Positions 56,239 to 64,000 of a DNA stretch of 64,000 bases are shown here, piece after piece. Every line of letters starts with the position of its first letter. Positions within the stretch are counted from its first letter, which is position 1. The translations under genes were made by a program, and so were the position numbers. This DNA is from Novosphingobium sp. HII-3 (GTDB lineage Bacteria; Pseudomonadota; Alphaproteobacteria; Sphingomonadales; Sphingomonadaceae), in the NCBI RefSeq assembly GCF_002916655.1, contig NZ_PPSM01000010.1, positions 1-64,000 on the forward strand, read 5' to 3'. Under the pieces are notes generated by a model. It ran no database searches. It saw only the letters and a list, made by a program, of their open reading frames with translations, and was not told the origin of the DNA.

Positions 56239-58029
56239 ATGCAAACGCCCTCACCCGCAGACCCACAGGTGCTGCTGCGCCAAGCGTACGACGCATTTGC
56301 CGCCGACAAGCTCGATCTCGCACGGCGACAGCTTCGTCCGCTGTGCCAGGCCTTTCCCGATGCTGCCCCGGTGCTGCATCTGCTGGCCTTGGTCGAGAAG
56401 AAGGCAGGACGAGCGGGCGACGCGACCCGCGCCTTCGAAGCAGCCTTGCGTGTGGCTCCGCGCGATCACGAGATACTGACCAACTTCGGCAATCTGCTTG
56501 CCGCGACAGGCGCGCATGAGGCTGCCGCCAAACGCTACCAGGAAGCGCTGCTTGCCCGGCCGGGCCATTTCGAAGCTCTGATCGGCCTCGCACTGGCGTT
56601 GCAGGACGCGGAACGGCTGGAGGAAGCCATGCAATTTGCCGAAGCGGCAACCGCGGCTCGCCCTCGGAGCGCACGCGCATGGTCTGTGCTGGGATTGATC
56701 CAGAAGGCTGCCGGAGACCGGGAGGCAGCCTGGCACAGCCTGTCTCATGCGGTCAGGATCGAGCCTGCACATTTACGCGCCCTTCATGGCTGCGCACAAA
56801 TCGAACTGGAACGCGGGAATGAGGCAGCCGCGTTGGCCGCCTTTACGTTCGCGCGGCGGGCCGGGCCCGACGATCAAGAGCTACGTCTTGGCGAAGCCAT
56901 CGCCCGGTACGAAACGGGTGAGCCACATGCCGCAATCCAGTCTCTTGAAGAGGCGCTGAAGATGCGGCCCGATTGGGTGAAAGGCCATCGCGCCCTGGCG
57001 GAAATGCGCTGGCAACAAGGCGATCATGCCAATTACGTGCGCAGCCTGGAAACCGCACTTCGCGCTCGTCCGCGCGATCCGGCGCTATGGACCGCTCGCC
57101 TTGCGACGCTGGCTAATGCCGGCGAAGTCGGGAGAGCGCTCGACCTCATCCCGCAGGCGCGGAAGGCCTTGGGGCGCTCCGAAACCCTGGATCTGCTGGA
57201 AGCCAGCCTGGCGAGCCAGACTGGCGAAGACGCCCGCGCGGACATGGCTTTCGATCGGCTCGCGAAGGTAAGTACCCGAAGCGCGTTGATCGCCCTCACC
57301 CGGCACCGGATCCGCCAGAAGCGGCCGGATGCCGCTCAGAAACTGGCTACGCAGATCACCCGGGACATGCCGCAGGACCAGATGGGTTGGGCGCTGCTTG
57401 GAACCGCCTGGCGAATGAACGGAGATCCGCGCGCGCAGTGGCTCTACGACGTGGCTGGCGCGATCGGCGCCATCGACATCGATCGGTCCGTCACCGACGC
57501 GGCCGCGGACAGGCTGCGCGAGCGGCACCGGAGCATCAGCCCGCCGCTCGATCAATCGCTTCGCGGCGGCACGCAGACGAGCGGTGATCTGTTTGCGCTC
57601 GCCTTCCCGGAAATAGTGGCTTTGAAGGAGGCGGTACTGAGCGCGCTTCAGGACCATCTCTCGATGCTGCCGAAGGGTGATCCGCTTCATCCCCTGCTAC
57701 GAAGGATGGCGGCACCGCGCCTTGCCGGTTCCTGGTCTGTCCGGCTGCAAGGATCGGGCTTCCACATCAATCATGTGCATCCGCAAGGCTGGCTAAGTTC
57801 GGCCTGCTACATCGCCCTGCCGCCATCCGATCCGGAAAGACCGCGAGCCGGATGGCTGAAGTTGGGGGAGCCGCCTGAAGATCTGCGCACGGACTTGCCC
57901 CCGCTTGGCTGGATTGAGCCCGCGCCCGGGCGACTGGCCCTGTTTCCCGCCTATCTCTGGCACGGAACAGCCCCCTTCGAGGTTGGCGAGCGCCTGACCG
58001 TGGCCTTCGACGTGGTGCCTGCGAACTAA
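56239..58029 (+). CDS. TPR protein with C-terminal 2OG-Fe(II) oxygenase domain
   Basis: Of 596 residues, about 10-420 form a row of TPR helices (LTNFGNLLAATGAHEAAAKR is a clear unit). The C-terminal domain (about 435-596) matches the 2OG-FeII_Oxy_5 type: GFHINHVHPQGWLSSACYI with H509, H512 and H514, then LALFPAYLWHGTAPF with distal H575 and R585 in ERLTVAFDV. TPRs fused to this domain probably hold a protein or peptide for hydroxylation. It is convergent with the TonB-dependent receptor gene. Confidence 0.88.
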   Translation: MQTPSPADPQVLLRQAYDAFAADKLDLARRQLRPLCQAFPDAAPVLHLLALVEKKAGRAGDATRAFEAALRVAPRDHEILTNFGNLLAATGAHEAAAKRYQEALLARPGHFEALIGLALALQDAERLEEAMQFAEAATAARPRSARAWSVLGLIQKAAGDREAAWHSLSHAVRIEPAHLRALHGCAQIELERGNEAAALAAFTFARRAGPDDQELRLGEAIARYETGEPHAAIQSLEEALKMRPDWVKGHRALAEMRWQQGDHANYVRSLETALRARPRDPALWTARLATLANAGEVGRALDLIPQARKALGRSETLDLLEASLASQTGEDARADMAFDRLAKVSTRSALIALTRHRIRQKRPDAAQKLATQITRDMPQDQMGWALLGTAWRMNGDPRAQWLYDVAGAIGAIDIDRSVTDAAADRLRERHRSISPPLDQSLRGGTQTSGDLFALAFPEIVALKEAVLSALQDHLSMLPKGDPLHPLLRRMAAPRLAGSWSVRLQGSGFHINHVHPQGWLSSACYIALPPSDPERPRAGWLKLGEPPEDLRTDLPPLGWIEPAPGRLALFPAYLWHGTAPFEVGERLTVAFDVVPAN

Positions 58030-58075
58030 AAGCGGAGGGTGTGCAGCCACCGCAAGGCTTGCTGTCAATCCGGAC

Positions 58076-58108
58076 AAAAAAAGGGCAGCGAGGATGCCCT
58101 CGCTGCCC
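58076..58108 (-). terminator. Strong terminator of the TonB-dependent receptor gene
   Basis: An 11-pair perfect stem, GGGCAGCGAGG with CCTCGCTGCCC around a four-nt loop. On the minus strand it is followed by TTTTTTT, 24 bp past the receptor stop. Confidence 0.93.
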
Positions 58109-58131
58109 CACTTCTTATCAGAGAAGGACGG

Positions 58132-61017
58132 TTAGAACTTCAGCGTCGCGTTGGTGAACCAACGGCGGCCGTACACGTCGTAGGTCGACGGGAAGGTGTT
58201 GGCCTGCTGGTTGTTGGCGTCACCGATCAGCGGCGGCTTGCTGTTGGCGATGTTGTCCACGCCGATCGTCAGGTTAAAGTTGTCGCTTGCTTCATACCCG
58301 ATGGAGAGGTCGTAGTACTTGCGATCACCAAGCGCCGGCTTGAACAGCGCCGAATAGCCCGACTGACCGTCATCCGTCGCACGGCCAATGTAGCGCGCAA
58401 GAGCGGACAACGTAACCGGACCGGTTGCCCAGGTCACGCGGGCCGAACCGCGCCACTTGGAGAACGGATCGCCGCAGAACGCGCCGAACCGGCCTTCGCA
58501 ATTCACCAGCAGGCTGGGGATGGCTGCGAGGTTGTTGTTCGCATACTTGATCAGACGCGTACCCGACACGCGCACCGACAGACGCGATTCATTGTCGAAG
58601 AAGCCGAAATCGAGGCGGCTGCTGTAGCGCAGTTCGAAGTCGACGCCTTCGGTCTTGATCGAGCCCGCGTTGAGTGCGGTGTTCAGGAGATCCTGAACCT
58701 CGTACGTCTGGGGGTTACGCGGGATCAGCGAACAGAACGACGTGTCGAACGGCGTGAAGCCGTTGTCGGGCGTACCGAAGCACGCATCACGCACCGAGGT
58801 TGCGCCCGGTCCGCTGACCAGGATCGCGTCCTTCAGCTTGATGTTGTAGTAGTCCACCGTCAGCGACAGGCCCGGTGCGAAGCTGGGCTGCAGCACGGCG
58901 CCGAACGTATAGGTGTCCGACGTTTCTTCCTTCAGATCGGGATTGCCGCCGTAGACCGCACGGATCTGGCTGCTACCGCCCTGAAGGTCGGTGCCGAGCA
59001 GAGCGGCCGGAACGCCATTGGCGATACAGCTTGCCCGCAGGTTGGCGTTGGTGACTGCTGCAGCGGTCGAGCAGTAGTCCTGGAACGCCGGGAAGCCGAC
59101 CGATTGCCCGCCGAACAAGGCAGCCACGGTGGGTGCCCGGATGGCGCGCTGGAATTGGCCGCGGAAGGTAAGGTCCTCGATCGGAGCCCACTGGCCGCCG
59201 GCGGACCAACTCAGAGCATCGCCAACCGAGTTGTTGTAGTGCGAGTGACGGATTGCGCCGTTGAACTCAAGCCGGTGCATGAAGGGCTGGTCGGCCACGA
59301 CAGGGACCGAAAGCTCACCGAAGAAGTCACGAACCTTGTAGCCGCCGACCGTCTGCTGACCGGCGTTGAAGCCGACCACGTCACCCGAAGCGAGATAGAA
59401 GTCAGGCGAGAACCGACCCTTCTCCGAACGCCACTCTGCACCAAGCACGACGCCGACCGGCGCTGCGCCGAGACCGAAGTCGAACAGATTGTTGTTCACA
59501 ACGGTGAACTGAGCGACCTGCGATTCGATGACGGTGGTGTTCTGCGTCGGGATCGCGATGAAGTTCGCGGCCTCTGGGGAGAGGTTGCCGGCACCGAAGA
59601 TGTTGGCCGGTACGCAGCCTTCAATGTCGCTTACGCAGACAAGATTGCCGTCCGCATCGAACTGCGTTTTTACAGCTGCCTGGAAGCGACTGATCGCGAT
59701 GTTGCCGGACTGCTGTTCGTTGTTCTGGGTCCGAGCGTAGCTGTAGTAGCCCTCGTAGGTCCAGTTTCCAGCGATTTCGCCGCGTGAACCGAACAGAATG
59801 CGGTACGCGTTGCGGTCGTTGCGGGACGAACGGCTGCCGACTTCGAGGGGGCGCTTGGACGCATTCGCCGTAACGTAGCCGTCGCCGTCGATGTCGTACG
59901 GCGTCAGGAGCGCGCGGGTGGAGTCCGCCAGGAACGGTGAAGCCAGCTGGATTTCGATCGGGAAGCCCGAAGCCGGCGATGTCGCCAGTTCGGTGTTCAC
60001 GCGGTTGTTGATGAAGGTCAACTCGGTGAAGAGATCGAAGTGTGGCGACACTTCGTAGTGCGCGGAAGCGTGAGCCATCCAGCGCTCCTGCGGAACCTGC
60101 AGATAGTTGGCGGGAGCGAAGTTGTAGGCATCGGCAGTCGTGATGGGACGGATCGAACCATCCGGATTGAACTGGCCCGAGACTGCGGGAAGATCCAGCG
60201 TACCATCGCCGTTGAGGTCGACGCCGCCGACCGACAGGCGACCATCGGGCGTGGTGCCCGAACCACCGTAGTAAAAGCCGCCTTCATCGTCGTCCGAGAT
60301 GGTCTGCCTCGAGAACGAACGAGCGCCCTGGAAAATCGACTTGCGCTTCGTGTAGTCGGCGAAGACGGTTACGTTGCCACGGCCATCGGCGAAGTTGCCG
60401 CCAATTGCGACGTTGGTGTTGAAAGTACCACCGTCACCGGCTTCGGTGATGCGGTACTCGGAGCTGGCGACGACACCTTCAAAGTCCGTCTTGAGGCGGA
60501 AGTTGACGACGCCGGCGATGGCGTCTGCGCCGTAGACTGCCGAACGACCACCGGTAACCACATCGACGCTTTCGATCAGCGCGGACGGGATCGTGTTCAG
60601 GTCGACGACCTGCGACGTGTCGTACGGGATGTATCGGCGGCCATTGACGAGGACCAGCGTACGCGCGGCGCCCAGACCGCGAAGGTCGACCTGTGCCGAA
60701 CCGTCACCCGGGTTGTTGGAGGCAGCCGAGAACGAAGGGATGACCTGCGGCAGATCGTACAGGACCTCCTCGACGTTCACCGCACCGGACTGGGCGAACT
60801 CCTCGGCAGTGATCACCTGGACGGGGCTTGCCGACAGCAGGTCGGTGCGCGTGATGCGCGAGCCCGTCACCACAATCGATTCACCGCCCTCCGCAGTACC
60901 GGCAGCTGCGTCCGCATCCTGTGCCATAGCAGGGCTGGCCGAAAAGAGACACAGCGCCAGCGGCGCCACACCCGCGCTCAGAAGTGCGCGGCTCACTACG
61001 ATCTTCTTGGTTTTCAA
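58132..61017 (-). CDS. TonB-dependent outer-membrane receptor
   Basis: The 961 residues have a signal peptide (about 1-32, ending PAMA), a plug domain (about 45-180) with VDLRGLGAARTLVLVNGRRY and VTGGRSAVYGADAIAGVVNF, and a 22-strand barrel ending in NATLKF with the terminal Phe. Surface loops carry calcium-loop-like motifs DLNGDGTLD (about 264) and DIDGDGYV (about 371), and pairs of cysteines. It belongs to the large sphingomonad/Caulobacter type with unknown ligands. No TonB or sigma/anti-sigma genes are near. The neighbours are two 2OG oxygenases and a sulfotransferase-like protein. Confidence 0.94.
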   Translation of the reverse strand: MKTKKIVVSRALLSAGVAPLALCLFSASPAMAQDADAAAGTAEGGESIVVTGSRITRTDLLSASPVQVITAEEFAQSGAVNVEEVLYDLPQVIPSFSAASNNPGDGSAQVDLRGLGAARTLVLVNGRRYIPYDTSQVVDLNTIPSALIESVDVVTGGRSAVYGADAIAGVVNFRLKTDFEGVVASSEYRITEAGDGGTFNTNVAIGGNFADGRGNVTVFADYTKRKSIFQGARSFSRQTISDDDEGGFYYGGSGTTPDGRLSVGGVDLNGDGTLDLPAVSGQFNPDGSIRPITTADAYNFAPANYLQVPQERWMAHASAHYEVSPHFDLFTELTFINNRVNTELATSPASGFPIEIQLASPFLADSTRALLTPYDIDGDGYVTANASKRPLEVGSRSSRNDRNAYRILFGSRGEIAGNWTYEGYYSYARTQNNEQQSGNIAISRFQAAVKTQFDADGNLVCVSDIEGCVPANIFGAGNLSPEAANFIAIPTQNTTVIESQVAQFTVVNNNLFDFGLGAAPVGVVLGAEWRSEKGRFSPDFYLASGDVVGFNAGQQTVGGYKVRDFFGELSVPVVADQPFMHRLEFNGAIRHSHYNNSVGDALSWSAGGQWAPIEDLTFRGQFQRAIRAPTVAALFGGQSVGFPAFQDYCSTAAAVTNANLRASCIANGVPAALLGTDLQGGSSQIRAVYGGNPDLKEETSDTYTFGAVLQPSFAPGLSLTVDYYNIKLKDAILVSGPGATSVRDACFGTPDNGFTPFDTSFCSLIPRNPQTYEVQDLLNTALNAGSIKTEGVDFELRYSSRLDFGFFDNESRLSVRVSGTRLIKYANNNLAAIPSLLVNCEGRFGAFCGDPFSKWRGSARVTWATGPVTLSALARYIGRATDDGQSGYSALFKPALGDRKYYDLSIGYEASDNFNLTIGVDNIANSKPPLIGDANNQQANTFPSTYDVYGRRWFTNATLKF

Positions 61018-61246
61018 AGTAAAACCCCCTTATTGCCCGAAAGCGCCAATTGGCAGCATTTCCACCTGAGCTAGCCTGACTGCGTCTAAAGCGAGGTTCA
61101 TTCAGGTATGAGACAGGTGATGCATGAAGGAGCTTGCAACTGTAAAGTTGGCATCTTCTAGTGCCTGAAGTTGGCTCCGCCTTGTAGCTAAAATGCAACA
61201 GAACAGGCTAACGCTTTATCGGGCTTCCAAAAAAGGGGACACGGTC

Positions 61247-61849
61247 ATGAAAATTGGGATGCAAATGAGCAAGAGCTCGATGGCTGCGATGACAAGCAGG
61301 TCGGCCAGATTTCCCGCCGCCCTTCTTGCCGCCGCCGCATTTTCTGTCGTTACTCTTCCCGTTCCAGCTTCCGCCGCCGGACCGGCACCGCGACCCGAAG
61401 TATTCAGGAAGTTGATCGACTGCCGCAAACTGGTCGATCCCCAGGCTCGGCTGACCTGTTTCGATACCAACGCGGCAGCGGTGGACGCGGCCGAGGCCAA
61501 CAAGGAGATCGTGCTTTTCGATCGTCAGGCGGTCAGTAAGGCACGCAAGACATTGTTCGGTCTCACGCTCCCAACCTTCGACATGTTCGGCGACAAGAGC
61601 GAGGGCGCGAAGGAGGAGGAAGAAGGCTTTTCCAGCATCGAAAGCGTCGTGAAAGGGGTGCAGCGTAACGGCGACGGCAAGTATGTCCTCACTCTTGAGG
61701 ACGGCGCCAAGTGGGTGCAGGTCGAGCGCAAGCAGCTCATTTCGGATCCAGCCCCCGGGTCGAAGATCAGGATAAGGCGGGCTGCGCTGGGGTCCTTCCT
61801 TGCCAACATCGATGGCCAGACGGCCATTCGTATGCGTCGCGAGAACTGA
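61247..61849 (+). CDS. Secreted hypothetical protein with CRxxxDxxxRLxCFD motif
   Basis: About 200 residues. AGGGGA lies before the ATG at 61247. A long basic leader (to about 27) and a hydrophobic stretch ending PASAAGP form a signal peptide; an ATG at 61289 would give a shorter one. The mature part starts with LIDCRKLVDPQARLTCFD, a cysteine-pair motif shared by many proteobacterial periplasmic proteins, and ends in a basic beta part. Function unknown. Divergent from the receptor gene. Confidence 0.75.
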   Translation: MKIGMQMSKSSMAAMTSRSARFPAALLAAAAFSVVTLPVPASAAGPAPRPEVFRKLIDCRKLVDPQARLTCFDTNAAAVDAAEANKEIVLFDRQAVSKARKTLFGLTLPTFDMFGDKSEGAKEEEEGFSSIESVVKGVQRNGDGKYVLTLEDGAKWVQVERKQLISDPAPGSKIRIRRAALGSFLANIDGQTAIRMRREN

Positions 61850-62255
61850 CTCCTCCCCGCCGCCAGGAGCGCCGCGCAACGGCAACAAGCCAGTGCGGCC
61901 TCCGCTCCCGGGTACCAGAGCGCCCGCTCTCGGCGGCGCTCGGAAGAAGATCCTCGGCGCCGGCCGCTGTCGTTTCAGGCTTAGTGCTCGACCGTACCAT
62001 CGAGCACGCAGGCTTCTCCAACGCACCGATACCGCGTCTTGCTGCAGACACGAAGGCCGCACCTGTCCGGCACGACCAGCGGTACATTGCCGACGCCCTG
62101 CGCCGTGGCTGGGCAACGCGCCGGATTTCACTCTTTCGGCGCTCTGTCCTTCCAGGTGCGGCCAAGGAATTGCGGAGCGCGCAACACTCTCTACCGCCGC
62201 GAGAGGGGAGGCGCAGGCAGGTCATCATGCTTGCGGAACCCTCCCCATCTGCGCG
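61850..62255. other. Gene-free stretch before the broken porin gene
   Basis: About 406 bp in which frames stay open on both strands only through GC bias. None has a ribosome site, a recognisable domain or normal composition. I see no repeat or RNA fold. It may be decayed coding DNA near the element boundary. Confidence 0.5.
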
Positions 62256-63080
62256 TCAGAAGGATGCGCTGAGCGAGGCGACGACAGTACTGTCAGCGAT
62301 CGATCCGGTCCCATCCTGCCCCGTGCTGAAGTTCGGCTGCAGGCGCGCCGCTTCAGCCCGGGTGATATCGGTATCCACGTAGGAGACGTTGAAGGTCAGG
62401 TTCCTCCACGTCGCATCGAGCCCGAGCTACCAATCCCAGTACTTTCCCGTCGGAGCAACGCTCGTCCCGTTTGGGCCAAGGCCGGGATTGCCGCGGGAAT
62501 AGCCGATGTGCGTACGCGCAGTCAGCGGCGTGCCGGCGATGGCGACAGCGCCGTCGCCCCACAGGTACAGATTGTCCTTCTTCTGCCCCCGGCTGCTCGT
62601 GGCGTTCGACACATTGGCCAAGGCGTACTGCCGGGGCGCGTAGGCCACGCCTGCCGTGAGGGTCGCCGGTCCGCTTGTGCCCGAGACCTTCACGTAAGGC
62701 TCGACAAAGTCGGTGTCGTCCGCGCCGCCGGGATACATGTACCAGACCAGACCCACGTCCAGCGTGGCGTTGTCGCTCAACCGGGCCTTGTACCCGCCGA
62801 TCAGATCCAGTTCCATGTTGGCGCCGCCGAACGTTCCCCAGCCGGACAGGTTGGAAGCCCAGGCTCCGACGTAAAGGCCATCCTCATGGCTGACGGTGAA
62901 GCCGCCCTGTACCGCCATCTCCTTGTCCGACTGCGAGACACCCCGGAACCGATAGTCCGAAGCGATCGTGGCCGACCCGGAGACCGTGACCGCGGCCGAA
63001 GCTTTCTCGGAGGCCTGAGCGTAAGCCGCAAGGGGAGAAAGCCCCGCAATCAACGCGGCAATAGTGGCAGTGATCTTCAT
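62256..63080 (-). pseudogene. TorF/TIGR02001-type porin, interrupted by an in-frame amber codon
   Basis: From the ATG at 63080, 217 residues are read: signal peptide (MKITATIAALIAG...YA), then VSGSATIASDYRFRGVSQSDKE and GAWASNLSG, the signature of the Gcw_chp/TIGR02001 outer-membrane family, to KYWDW. A TAG stands at 62427-62429. The same frame goes on for 56 sense codons (LGLDATWRNLTFNVSYVDTD...), ending STVVASLSASF and TGA at 62256-62258. The terminal Phe and strand pattern show this is the true C-terminus. The lost codon is probably the Ser of WDWSLG, TCG to TAG. Without readthrough the barrel cannot close. Confidence 0.85.
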
Positions 63081-63201
63081 GATATCCTCTTGAGTAGCCC
63101 CGGTCACAAGTTGGTTCGGAGCGAGGACGGCCAGATAGATCACAAGAGCGTAGAATATCGAGAGCAGGACGAGCGCGGGAACATAGAGTTTTCATAGTTT
63201 T

Positions 63202-63585
63202 TCATGATGTTCGCGCGAGACGATGCAGGCGACATGCCGGAACGCAGGCGTTCGTCTGCGCTCGGCGGAGCGCCTCGGCCAAGCTCGTTTCACGTCCCGT
63301 CAGCGGCTCGAATACCGGCGGTTCGGTTCGCGCGGTCACCCTGCGGCCGGGCACCGGCACCACCTTCCACAATCCCGCTCCCGCGAAAAGAAGCGCGTTG
63401 CTCACGATCAGAAGCAGGACCAGCACCGTGCTAAGGCCCAGCTCTGCCAGGCTTGCCTGAGCCGGCGGATGGGAGTGGACGCGGGCATAGAGCGTACCGG
63501 CCACCCCCCAGGCGGCGCATAGCCCGGCAAGACCGGCAGCCCGCAAGCCAACGCGCGCGGCGAGTGTCTCGTGCCATCGAACCAT
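63202..63585 (-). CDS. Unknown protein with two membrane helices
   Basis: The 127 residues start at the ATG at 63585, with a near-perfect GGAGGT six nt before it. Two helices lie at about 12-34 (LRAAGLAGLCAAWGVAGTLYA) and 48-73. A basic tail contains PVPGRRVTARTEPPVFEPL and two cysteines near the end. The ribosome site and composition support a real gene. No family recognised. It lies next to the broken porin gene and the tRNA-Lys fragment. Confidence 0.6.
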   Translation of the reverse strand: MVRWHETLAARVGLRAAGLAGLCAAWGVAGTLYARVHSHPPAQASLAELGLSTVLVLLLIVSNALLFAGAGLWKVVPVPGRRVTARTEPPVFEPLTGRETSLAEALRRAQTNACVPACRLHRLARTS

Positions 63586-63763
63586 GGTGATACCTCCACA
63601 AGGAGGCACACCAGTTACGCAGATGCGCGTAGCATTTCGAGAGCGAGCCGCTGCCGCCAGAGTTGTGTTTTCATAGGTTTTTCGAAATACCGCCACGACG
63701 GCAGCGGCAGCCGCTCGCGTGCGCAGCGCTGCGCACGTCTTCCGACATCTCTTGTGGGGAGAG

Positions 63764-63812
63764 TGGTGAGCCCTGCTGGGTTCGAACCAGCGACCTACTG
63801 ATTAAAAGTCAG
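63764..63812 (-). other. tRNA-Lys (TTT) 3' fragment, attachment site
   Basis: On the minus strand the sequence ends CCA and shows a full T-arm (GCTGGTTCGAACCCAGC), the variable loop, anticodon loop CTTTTAA and both sides of its stem (ACTGA/TCAGT). The D-arm and 5' acceptor half are missing; unrelated AT-rich DNA follows. This is what remains on one side when an element integrates into a tRNA gene and rebuilds the gene on its other side. The intact tRNA-Lys should lie to the right, outside the window. Confidence 0.85.
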
Positions 63813-63914
63813 TTTTCATGTGACCTATTGTTAGGCGAAGTCAGTAAGAAAAATTTTCGCTACACCCTCGAAAACCGGGATTTTTCTAGGTATGTTAGGT
63901 ATTGTTATCAACAT

Positions 63915-63962
63915 ACGGTAACGGCACCCAACAGCCTCTTTCTGTTACCGTGTCGTTACCGT
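63915..63962. repeat. Three GTTACCGT boxes
   Basis: The eight-mer GTTACCGT occurs at 63944-63951 and 63955-63962 in direct order, 11 bp apart, and inverted (ACGGTAAC) at 63915-63922. They lie between the tRNA-Lys fragment and the putative gene start at 63980. This fits integrase arm sites or an operator. Confidence 0.6.
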
Positions 63963-63979
63963 AAAGGGCAGGTGCGACG

Positions 63980-64000
63980 GTGGCTCAAAAGACCAATTTC
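63980..64000 (+). CDS. Possible start of a gene of the right-hand element (partial)
   Basis: A GTG at 63980 follows AAGGGCAGG and opens VAQKTNF to the end of the window. The place, about 170 bp inside an attachment site and after repeated boxes, is where an integrase gene is often found. Seven codons cannot prove it. Confidence 0.3.

Noticed and set aside
58039..59787. 582-codon open frame opposite the TonB receptor gene
   Set aside because: Antisense to a receptor gene with full signature; no independent evidence.
61018..61246. Possible cobalamin riboswitch before the TonB receptor
   Set aside because: No B12-box-like sequence or paired core seen in the leader, so no vitamin B12 assignment for the receptor.
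61800..63197. 465-codon + strand frame across the broken porin gene
   Set aside because: It covers a clear minus-strand gene and its flanks, has no signature, and is Arg/Pro-rich.

Overview
This 64 kb window reads as core chromosome of a high-GC alphaproteobacterium of the order Sphingomonadales, most like Novosphingobium, Sphingobium or Sphingomonas. The inference rests on gene order and protein types: the acpP-fabF-mltG, dapF-mtaB-ftsY-yciB and split F0 ATP synthase (atpI-B-E-F'-F) clusters, a large Caulobacter/sphingomonad-type TonB-dependent receptor, and a TIGR02001 (TorF-type) porin. No marker such as rRNA is present to fix the genus.

The core is bracketed by two tRNA-targeted insertions. 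On the left (1-1840) are repeats resembling an IS21-type end, a truncated small gene and a P4-type tyrosine integrase lying beside an intact elongator tRNA-Met. On the right (63764-64000) is only the 3' part of a tRNA-Lys gene, broken in its anticodon arm. It is followed by AT-rich DNA with three GTTACCGT boxes and what looks like the first codons of another gene. Both elements extend outside the window.

Layout. 1.9-7.3 kb: a 2H phosphoesterase, then (minus strand) acpP, fabF, mltG and aspS. 7.5-15.5 kb: a small hypothetical, rnd, oxyR, an MFS exporter, pgsA, an LplT-like transporter, csbD, an EVE protein and a 2OG oxygenase. 15.6-21.3 kb: a diguanylate cyclase with a degenerate, truncated EAL domain, then dapF, mtaB, ftsY and yciB packed with stop/start overlaps. 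21.4-24 kb: the F0 ATP synthase operon. 24.3-28.2 kb: ydbH-ynbE-ydbL, a putative lipid bridge across the periplasm. 28.3-35.2 kb: radC, a TANGO2/NRDE protein, a MASE1-GGDEF cyclase, purB, a LapA-domain protein, pyrF and a SIMPL protein. 35.4-43.9 kb: trpF, an outer-membrane protein, trpB, a small membrane protein, trpA, folC, ampG, an RluB-type pseudouridine synthase with a very long RG-rich tail, and rsmD. 44-50.8 kb: a repeat protein, a UvrD/PcrA helicase, an orphan Rieske oxygenase and an AsmA protein.

51-61 kb is the most accessory-looking core part. It holds a sugar-type C-methyltransferase, an SDR without its catalytic Lys and a membrane-anchored GT2, then a P-loop sulfotransferase-like protein, a stand-alone 2OG-Fe(II) oxygenase, a TPR protein with a C-terminal 2OG oxygenase, and a 961-residue TonB-dependent receptor. 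I regard the last four as the best candidate for an uncharacterised functional module, perhaps modifying the receptor or its ligand. 61.2-63.6 kb decays toward the right boundary: a secreted hypothetical, a TorF-type porin gene cut by one in-frame amber codon, and an unknown two-helix membrane protein.
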